Below, piece by piece: positions 1-5,128 of a DNA stretch of 5,128 bases. This DNA is from CBDUBS01 sp965365445 (GTDB taxonomy: Bacteria > Bacteroidota > Rhodothermia > Rhodothermales > DASSAV01): NCBI GenBank assembly GCA_965365445.1, contig CBDUBS010000245.1, positions 1 to 5,128 on the forward strand, in the 5' to 3' direction. The notes beneath the pieces were generated by a model. It searched no databases, was not told where the DNA came from, and saw only the letters and a list, made by a program, of their open reading frames with translations. Within the stretch, counting starts at the first letter, position 1; each line of letters opens with the position of its first letter. Made by a program: the position numbers and the translations under genes.

Positions 1-1
1 G

Positions 2-826
2 GCGGGAGCCGTAACCGATCCCACCGCCGTTACATTTGCGTGGGGAAAGGTTTCGGAGGCTTCGATGTACCACATCCAGATCAATCCGGTACCGCACTTC
101 ATTCGCCCTCAGTTTGACGACTCTACCCTCACCGGAACGAGCCTGACGATGGCGCTCAACCGGGGCTGGACGTACTACTGGCGAATCCGCTCCCGCAACG
201 ACAACGACCGCAGCGCCTGGTCCGAGACGTTTTCTTTTACCACCTCGCTATCGCAGCGGCAGCCCGTCGTGCTGCATCAGCCCGCGGATAATGCCGCAGA
301 AACACGGCAGCCGGTCAACCTGTCGTGGCGCACTGCGAGCGGAGCCAGACGGTACCAGGTCCAGGTTGATACCATGAGTTCGTTCATAAAACCGGCATTA
401 GACACCACGCTCAACCAGACGTACCTCTCGATAACGCCTCTGTGGAATAAGACCCGCTATTTCTGGCGAGCCCGGGCCGAATTCGACATCGGGTGGGGCG
501 ACTGGTCGAATCCGTTTTCCTTTACCCTCTCCCTTGCGCAGCTGCAGCCCGTCACGCTAAACCAGCCTCTCAACGAGGCCGTCGAAACCCGGCAGCCGGT
601 CAACCTGTCGTGGCGCACCGTGAGCGGGGCCGCTAGATATCAGGTGCAGGCCGCCACGGCCCCGGATTTTCAGAACCCGGTGATCGATCAGTATGTCGCC
701 GCCGCTCCGTACCTGGCCGTTTCGCTGCCGCGAGACAATACGCGGTATTTCTGGCGGGTGCGGGCGGAATTTACCGGCGTGCGCAGCGACTGGTCCTCGC
801 CGTGGTCCTTCATGCTGAAAACCGGC
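2..826 (+). repeat. Tandem FN3-like repeats, 95-residue period
   Basis: Three units lie in tandem: a partial one (2-262), then 263-547 and 548-826. The second and third are offset by exactly 285 bp. Both start PV.L.QP and share ETRQPVNLSWRT. At DNA level, 305-333 and 590-618 are identical over 29 bases, and the match extends to 299/584 with one mismatch. Flanking parts of the units are much more diverged. The conserved Trp/Tyr core (YYWR, YFWR, W.DWS) fits a beta-sandwich. The family call as FN3-like is from pattern only. Confidence 0.85.
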
Positions 827-1129
827 AGCACCACCAGTGTAGCCATGCTCGGCCAGGAGATCCCGGATTCGTTTGCATTGCTTCAGAATTACCCGAACCC
901 GTTCAATCCATCCACCGTGATCCGGTTTGACCTGCCTCGATCCACCCATGCCGAACTGGCGATATACGACCTTCAGGGCCGCATGGTCGAACGGTTGCTT
1001 TCGGGCGAATACCCGGCGGGCCGCTATGCCGCCGAGTGGAACGCAACACGCTTCCCGAGCGGCGTTTACTTCTACCGGTTAACTACGGAATCCTTCACGG
1101 CTGCCCGGCGACTTATGCTCGTCAAATGA
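2..1129 (+). CDS. FN3-like repeat protein with T9SS type A-like C-terminal sorting domain (5' partial)
   Basis: Only the C-terminal 375 residues are present. The frame is open to the left edge, and the in-frame ATG at 65 lies inside a repeat (TFAWGKVSEASMYHIQIN), so it is not the true start. Residues 1-87 are an incomplete FN3-like unit, and 88-182 and 183-275 are two full units with the pattern LSW...GA..YQVQ...F...TRYFWR.RAE...W.DWS.P.SF. A short linker (276-290) leads to a C-terminal domain (291-375) that begins FALLQNYPNPFNPST and ends GVYFYRLTTESFTAARRLMLVK. Such tails match the FlgD-Ig-like / T9SS type A sorting family, which directs Sec-exported proteins through the outer membrane. I saw no cysteine. 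The repeats suggest an extracellular stalk or ligand-binding role. The catalytic or functional N-terminus is missing, so the activity is unknown; by analogy with the downstream gene it could be another protease. A terminator follows the TGA stop. Confidence 0.9.
   Translation, partial: AGAVTDPTAVTFAWGKVSEASMYHIQINPVPHFIRPQFDDSTLTGTSLTMALNRGWTYYWRIRSRNDNDRSAWSETFSFTTSLSQRQPVVLHQPADNAAETRQPVNLSWRTASGARRYQVQVDTMSSFIKPALDTTLNQTYLSITPLWNKTRYFWRARAEFDIGWGDWSNPFSFTLSLAQLQPVTLNQPLNEAVETRQPVNLSWRTVSGAARYQVQAATAPDFQNPVIDQYVAAAPYLAVSLPRDNTRYFWRVRAEFTGVRSDWSSPWSFMLKTGSTTSVAMLGQEIPDSFALLQNYPNPFNPSTVIRFDLPRSTHAELAIYDLQGRMVERLLSGEYPAGRYAAEWNATRFPSGVYFYRLTTESFTAARRLMLVK
872..1126 (+). other. C-terminal secretion/sorting domain (T9SS type A / FlgD-Ig-like)
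   Basis: These 85 residues begin FALLQNYPNPFNPST, continue with VIRFDLP, then a beta-rich stretch (AELAIYDLQGRMV), GRYAAEWNA and GVYFYRL, and end in a basic tail with final lysine (RRLMLVK). This order is the standard one for C-terminal sorting domains in Bacteroidota, Rhodothermota and Ignavibacteriota. In the known family the domain is recognised by the type IX secretion machinery and is often removed on export. Whether this organism has that machinery cannot be seen here. Confidence 0.88.
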
Positions 1130-1175
1130 GGCGGTGCATTTTTACCCCCTTGCCCATTCATGAACGGCTTCCCTG

Positions 1176-1212
1176 AAGCATTCGGCCCGCCCGGCAGCGG
1201 GCCGTTGCTTTT
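1176..1212 (+). terminator. Rho-independent terminator of the FN3-repeat gene
   Basis: The core stem CGGCCCGC (1183-1190) pairs perfectly with GCGGGCCG (1197-1204) around the 6-base loop CCGGCA. A lower stem AAGCA (1176-1180) pairs with TGCTT (1206-1210), separated by a small TT/T internal loop. A T-rich run (TTGCTTTT, 1205-1212) follows. It sits 46 bases after the TGA stop and upstream of the next promoter, so it likely separates the two transcription units. The T-run is interrupted by GC, so efficiency may be moderate. Confidence 0.82.
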
Positions 1213-1258
1213 CCTGCAATTCACAGGCATATACTTAACACAAAACAAAATGGTTACG

Positions 1259-1266
1259 TATCTTTG
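1259..1266 (+). promoter_or_regulatory. Bacteroidota-type -7 promoter element (TAnnTTTG)
   Basis: TATCTTTG matches the TAnnTTTG consensus used by the primary sigma factor of Bacteroidota. It lies in the AT-rich part of the intergenic region, just after an A-rich run (1241-1250), downstream of the terminator and 47 bases before the ATG at 1314. Transcription would start near 1273, giving a leader of about 40 bases. The upstream -33 element is weak: TTAACA at 1235-1240, with an 18-base spacer, is the best candidate and not a good TTTG match. I saw no Shine-Dalgarno sequence before the ATG, which is usual in this group. Confidence 0.55.
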
Positions 1267-1313
1267 GCTATATCAACAGGTTAGCCAGTTCTATTTCGTT
1301 GTCCTATCCCGGT

Positions 1314-1385
1314 ATGATAAAGCTTCGTACGGCTCTGGCGTGGGCGTTTTTATCCCTGGCGTTGAACCCGGGGAAAGCCCCGGCG
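1314..1385 (+). other. Sec signal peptide of the S8 protease
   Basis: It has a basic N-region (MIKLR), a hydrophobic core (residues 6-17, TALAWAFLSLAL), then NPGKAPA with small residues at -3 and -1 (Ala22, Ala24) before Gln25. Gln at +1 is a known preference of exported proteins in Bacteroidota and could become pyroglutamate. There is no lipobox cysteine, so it is not a lipoprotein. Confidence 0.85.
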
Positions 1386-4300
1386 CAGGAGCGTTCGGCC
1401 CGCATCCCTTCGTTCCAACCCGTTTCGGAGGGTGAATCCGTTTTTCGGTCATCCATCATCCGAGGAGATAGTGTGTTGCGCCGGCTCTCCTACGACCCGA
1501 ACGAGATGCTGGAGGTGATCATCGAGTTCGACGCCCCGCCGACGAGCCGCGTTGCCGGTGGACTCGGCAAACAGGGAGCCGCCCTGGCCCAACAGGCCCG
1601 GATAGAAGCGCTGCACGAGCGGTTGCGTGCGGATCTGGCGGCCATCGAGCAGCGCGGCCTGTCGAAGAACGCTTCCCGTCTGGAGTCGGGAAGCGAGGTG
1701 AGAAGGGAGTACAGCAGAGCCTTCAGCGGGGCGGCCGTCCGCACCCGCCGATGGGTGCGCGATGAAATGGCTGCGCTCCCGTATGTCGTCCGGATTCATC
1801 CCAACCGGGTATTCAAGGTAGGCGACGCCGTGCGGATCGGAAGCGCGCCTTCCGGAACCCGGTCTATCGGGGCCGCCGGGCGTGGGCGCGGCGTCATCAT
1901 CGGCATCATCGACACCGGAATCGACTATACCCATAACGCGTTCGGAGGAGGGTTCGGGGCAGGATACCGCGTCATTGGAGGGTATGATTTCGTAAATGAG
2001 GACAACGACCCGAGGGACGACAACGGCCACGGCACCATGGTGGCCGGCATCGCGGCGGGGAGTTTCTTCGGAATAGACGGGGTTGCTCCGGAGGCCCGGC
2101 TCATGGCCTTCAAGGTGCTCAGCGCCGAAGGCGTCGGGTCGGAAGATGCGGTTATCGCGGCCATCGAACGCGCCGTGGACCCTGACGGCAACCCGGCTAC
2201 CGACGATTCGCTTCCGATTCTCAACATGAGCCTAGGCGACGAGTACGGCAGTGCAGAGGATGCCCTCTCCCGCGCCGTAGACCACGCCACTGCGGCGGGT
2301 GTACTCTGTGTGACTACGGCAGGCAACACCGGCGATGTGTACGGTTACCACTCCGTAGGCTCTCCCGGCGCGGCCCGTACCGCCCTGACGGTAGGGGCCG
2401 CCGACAAAGCAGGCCGGCTCGCCGGTTTCAGCTCGCGCGGGCCGGCGCGACGCAGCCTGGGCCTCAAACCCGAAATCCTCGCCCCCGGCGTCGATATCGT
2501 CGGCCCGTACCCCGGTCAGCTCTATGCTTCCGCCGACGGCACCTCGATGGCGGCGCCGTATATAGCGGGGCTGGCGGCCCTCATCCTGGAAAAACACCCG
2601 AAGTGGGGCCCGGAAGAAGTCAAATCGGCCATCGTACAGACGGCCGCCCAGACCCAGGGTGATTTCTGGCAGGTCGGATTCGGCCGAGCCGATACGACCA
2701 GGGCGCAGCAGGCCGGAGGCCTGATTACCCCGAGCACGCTCAATTTTGGCCTTGTGAGCGGTTCATCCTCCGCCCTCCCGGCCCGGGCGCTCACGTTGCA
2801 CAATCCCTCGGCCGCGCCGTTGGATTATTCCTTTTCGTTCACAGGCAAAAGCGGCATCAGCGCTTCGATCAGTCCGCAGACCGTAACCGTCGGGCCGGGC
2901 CAGACCGCTCAGGTTACGGTATCCATTTCGACGAGCGGGCTTCCCGACATCGACGTGGGCAGGGAGGACTGGCTTCCGTTTACAGGCGTCATTCAGGCGA
3001 CTTCTTCGACGCATACGCTGCGGGTGCCCCTTTCGCTCGTGGTAAGCCCGGCCCTGACGCTCGACTTCCGCGCAGCCCCCTCCGGGCTGGTGGATTTCCT
3101 GATCCACGACGACGGGCACTTCCTGTTCTTCCCCGGCAACCAGGAATACCGCAACGATATCGGAGATGGTGAAACGGTGCTGGTTCCCAGGGGCTCATAC
3201 GACGTCATGGCGCAGTTTCTGAGTCCGGGGGCAGCGTCCGCTTCGAAAGCTACATTCATCGTAAAAGAGCGCATCGACATCGCGGGGAATCGCGAAGTGC
3301 GGTTTACTTCGTCCGATGCTCCCCATCGGTACGTTATAACCCAACCGCCCGGAAAGGCGCTGGATATCCACGGAATGCCCCTTCGGCTCATGGAAACCGA
3401 TGACCGGTACGGCTTCCTGCTCGACCTGCCTCGCGGGCCCGCTCCGGAGCTGGCCTTTTCCTCCATGAGCGAGCGGTACCGGTTCGACTGGCACGCCGTT
3501 GCCAATGCCGGAAGTGATCCCACGTTTCAACTGAAGGATGCACGGCGCGGGATGAGCGGCCACGTAACGTTTCCGGCCGGGGGATGGAACGCCCCGGACG
3601 TTACCTTCCGGTACAGGGGCGCTGCACAGAGCGATCGCCTCTGGATGCTTCCCTGGTTCGAACATGCCGCCGGTGGAGGGTACCTCAGCCGCTGGCTGGA
3701 AAATGAAACGTTGCTGGGTCCGCCTTTCGCGCAGCGCGCATTCGTATCGCTGGACCCGGACCCGGATGGGCGCCCCGCCGAGTCCATGGGGCCGTTTTTT
3801 GAAGTGTACCGCCTGCAAAACACGGAATTTACCGATCGGTCAGCCGGCGAACTGCTGGCATTGACACCCTGGCTCCGACGTGTCGGCGCGAATCGTATGG
3901 AAGCGTACTTCCCTCTCGACCGAACGCGGCCCCTCGGCACGACGCCTGCCGATACCATTACGTACGGCCTCGGGCCGGTACACTGGTTCGGCAAGTTCAG
4001 CAATTCGGCCCGCAGCATCACCCTGCATACCAACACGACGCGCGGTGCGGTCTGGCAGACGAATAAAGACGGCCAGCCCGGGGCGTTCTTCCCGCTTTTC
4101 CTGAACCAGTTCCACGACGCGCCGGCCCTGCAGCATCTATCCTTCCGGTTGTACGACAATACTGGTAAGACAATCGAGACCGCCCTGTTGAGCGACCGCA
4201 TCACCCGCAGCTCGGCTCCGGGACCCGCACATACCTATGCCCTTCTGGCTATGCCCGGTACCGGGCGCTATACCGTCGAGATAGCGGATACCACCTACCA

Positions 4301-5128
4301 GATCAAGGATCGCCGGGGCAAAGCCACGGTGCGGGCGCATATGGACCTTCAGCAGAACGATCCCAACCCGCCCACCCTGCGGGCGCTAAACATCCTGTCG
4401 AACGGCCGCCCAACCGATACGATCGGCAAAGGAGAAGCCGGCATCATCGAAGTCACCCCGGAGGACAACGCCGGATTGAAAACGGTAGCGTTATACTACA
4501 GGCCGCTCGGGTTCGATTCGTGGCGGCCCCTTCCCGCTTCCCGGCAGGTGTGGATCTATACCGCCGCCATCCCGGATGAAATGCCCCGCGGCTACACCTC
4601 CCTGAGGCTATTGCTTGCCGATCAGAGCGGCAATGAGATCGACTTTACCCTGGAGCCGGCCTTCTTCAACGGCAATGGAGTCCTGTTGCCTGCCTCCGTC
4701 GCACTCAAGGAGCCGGGCGATCGGGCGGACGGGCTCGCCCCGAATGCGATGCTCCGGTGGGAGCCTGTCCCGGAGGCTTCGGCCTACCACGTACAGGTTT
4801 CCACGGACGATTCGTTCAGCCGGCTCGTTTACAGAGATTCTACCCATAAGGGCGTCGAGGCGACTCCATCGGGGCTTGCTTTCGGACAAACGTACTACTG
4901 GCGCGTTCGGGCGCTGGGATCGCCGTGGCCCGGCCCGTGGTCGCCTGCGTTCACGTTCAGCACCCGGCCGGTTGCATCGCCCGAGCCGTTACGACCTGTT
5001 GCGGATGCCCTCGTGAACCCGGCCGCAGCCGTCATCGAATGGAAGCCGGCGCCGGAGGCGACGACTTATTACGTACAGGTATCCACCAAACAGAACTTCT
5101 CGTACGTTCCGTTTCAGGACTCCATACT
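1314..5128 (+). CDS. Secreted subtilisin-family (S8) serine protease with Ig/FN3-like tail (3' partial)
   Basis: An open frame of 1271 codons runs off the right edge without a stop. The ATG at 1314 is chosen because it begins a clear Sec signal peptide (MIKLRTALAWAFLSLALN) with an APA cleavage site and Gln25 at +1. Residues about 67-165 resemble an I9-type inhibitory propeptide: VIIEFDAPP, a charged helical stretch, Y133SRAFSGAAV, then LPYVVRIHPNR. The S8 catalytic domain covers about 193-465 and all key residues are present: Asp200 in IIDTGID, His239 in NGHGTMVAG, oxyanion Asn338 in TAGNTG and Ser411 in DGTSMAAPYIAG. Residues 470-580 look like an Ig-like sandwich, 581-1014 are unrecognised, 1015-1125 look Ig-like, and FN3-like repeats begin near 1129. 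Cys332 is the only cysteine I found. The expected role is extracellular endopeptidase, self-activated by propeptide removal; the substrate is unknown. A C-terminal sorting domain is expected beyond the window but not seen. Confidence 0.93.
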   Translation, partial: MIKLRTALAWAFLSLALNPGKAPAQERSARIPSFQPVSEGESVFRSSIIRGDSVLRRLSYDPNEMLEVIIEFDAPPTSRVAGGLGKQGAALAQQARIEALHERLRADLAAIEQRGLSKNASRLESGSEVRREYSRAFSGAAVRTRRWVRDEMAALPYVVRIHPNRVFKVGDAVRIGSAPSGTRSIGAAGRGRGVIIGIIDTGIDYTHNAFGGGFGAGYRVIGGYDFVNEDNDPRDDNGHGTMVAGIAAGSFFGIDGVAPEARLMAFKVLSAEGVGSEDAVIAAIERAVDPDGNPATDDSLPILNMSLGDEYGSAEDALSRAVDHATAAGVLCVTTAGNTGDVYGYHSVGSPGAARTALTVGAADKAGRLAGFSSRGPARRSLGLKPEILAPGVDIVGPYPGQLYASADGTSMAAPYIAGLAALILEKHPKWGPEEVKSAIVQTAAQTQGDFWQVGFGRADTTRAQQAGGLITPSTLNFGLVSGSSSALPARALTLHNPSAAPLDYSFSFTGKSGISASISPQTVTVGPGQTAQVTVSISTSGLPDIDVGREDWLPFTGVIQATSSTHTLRVPLSLVVSPALTLDFRAAPSGLVDFLIHDDGHFLFFPGNQEYRNDIGDGETVLVPRGSYDVMAQFLSPGAASASKATFIVKERIDIAGNREVRFTSSDAPHRYVITQPPGKALDIHGMPLRLMETDDRYGFLLDLPRGPAPELAFSSMSERYRFDWHAVANAGSDPTFQLKDARRGMSGHVTFPAGGWNAPDVTFRYRGAAQSDRLWMLPWFEHAAGGGYLSRWLENETLLGPPFAQRAFVSLDPDPDGRPAESMGPFFEVYRLQNTEFTDRSAGELLALTPWLRRVGANRMEAYFPLDRTRPLGTTPADTITYGLGPVHWFGKFSNSARSITLHTNTTRGAVWQTNKDGQPGAFFPLFLNQFHDAPALQHLSFRLYDNTGKTIETALLSDRITRSSAPGPAHTYALLAMPGTGRYTVEIADTTYQIKDRRGKATVRAHMDLQQNDPNPPTLRALNILSNGRPTDTIGKGEAGIIEVTPEDNAGLKTVALYYRPLGFDSWRPLPASRQVWIYTAAIPDEMPRGYTSLRLLLADQSGNEIDFTLEPAFFNGNGVLLPASVALKEPGDRADGLAPNAMLRWEPVPEASAYHVQVSTDDSFSRLVYRDSTHKGVEATPSGLAFGQTYYWRVRALGSPWPGPWSPAFTFSTRPVASPEPLRPVADALVNPAAAVIEWKPAPEATTYYVQVSTKQNFSYVPFQDSI
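3054..4355 (+). other. Unrecognised beta-rich central region of the S8 protease
   Basis: Residues 581-1014 lie between the Ig-like segment after the catalytic domain and a second Ig-like segment. I do not recognise a family. The sequence is rich in alternating hydrophobic and polar residues and in aromatics. The first part (GDGETVLVPRGSYDVMAQF, then TFIVKERIDIAGN) resembles carboxypeptidase-regulatory-like beta sandwiches. Later parts carry many Trp and His (LWMLPWFEHAAGGGYLSRW, GPVHWFGKF) and could form a carbohydrate- or protein-binding surface. That role is an inference. Confidence 0.5.
4698..5128 (+). repeat. FN3-like repeats in the S8 protease (second unit cut by the edge)
   Basis: The first unit (residues 1129-1219) carries LRWEPVPEASAYHVQVSTDDSF, TYYWRVRA and WSPAFTF. 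The second starts at residue 1220 and repeats the pattern as IEWKPAPEATTYYVQVSTKQNF before the window ends. The style matches the repeats of the upstream gene (W...SGA..YQVQ, YYWR), and the 14 bases encoding the YYWR core are identical at 170-183 and 4890-4903. These units probably act as spacers or binding modules. Confidence 0.8.

Noticed and set aside
1160..1435. Small + strand ORF (91 codons) between the two main genes
   Set aside because: It begins upstream of the terminator hairpin and runs through it, crosses the promoter region, overlaps the first 122 bases of the protease gene in another frame, and has no recognisable domain.
1449..2030. Minus-strand ORF opposite the protease propeptide and catalytic domain
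   Set aside because: It is antisense to a well-supported S8 coding region. Long antisense frames are expected in high-GC DNA, and its product resembles no family.
3195..4204. Overlapping minus-strand ORFs of about 200 codons opposite the protease central region
   Set aside because: The + strand frame is continuous and protein-like throughout. The antisense products are low-complexity, Arg/Pro/Gly-rich sequences with no domain, signal peptide or ribosome binding site.
4253..4266. Perfect 14-base palindrome GCCCGGTACCGGGC, a possible operator or hairpin
   Set aside because: It lies inside the coding sequence, and one palindrome of this length is roughly what chance allows in a window of this size. 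No second copy was noticed.
4615..5016. + strand ORF of 133 codons in another frame of the protease gene
   Set aside because: The product is Arg/Ser-rich and looks like an out-of-frame translation. The main frame here encodes clear FN3-like repeats.

Overview
The window looks like part of a high-GC genome from the Bacteroidota/FCB group, most likely Rhodothermota-like; this is an inference. It rests on a C-terminal 'NYPNPFNPST...' secretion-tail domain of the type common in that group, a TAnnTTTG promoter motif, no Shine-Dalgarno sequence before the second gene, and a Sec signal peptide with Gln directly after the predicted cleavage site. No RNA gene, mobile element or CRISPR array was seen.

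Layout: two large genes for secreted proteins lie head to tail on the + strand, and both are cut by the window edges. From 2 to 1129 is the C-terminal 375 residues of a protein made of FN3-like repeats of about 95 residues, ending in a type IX secretion / FlgD-Ig-like C-terminal domain. From 1130 to 1313 is an intergenic region that is AT-rich in its second half. It holds a strong Rho-independent terminator (1176-1212) and a Bacteroidota-type promoter element (1259-1266). From 1314 to the right edge is the first 1271 residues of a multidomain subtilisin-family (S8) serine protease. Its order is signal peptide, I9-like propeptide, S8 catalytic domain with intact Asp200/His239/Ser411 and Asn338, an Ig-like domain, about 430 residues of unrecognised beta-rich sequence, another Ig-like segment, then FN3-like repeats of the same style as those in the upstream protein. 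The gene has no stop inside the window.

Working model: both products are exported by Sec and then carried across the outer membrane or onto the surface by a type IX-like system. The FN3-like repeats would act as stalk or binding modules, and the S8 protein would digest extracellular protein or process surface proteins. The matching repeats suggest the genes may be tandem paralogues or may have exchanged their tails, but the N-terminus of the first and the C-terminus of the second lie outside the window. The terminator and separate promoter indicate independent transcription rather than one operon. I found no convincing evidence of a new defence or mobile system. The most useful leads are the unrecognised central region of the protease and the shared repeat tails.
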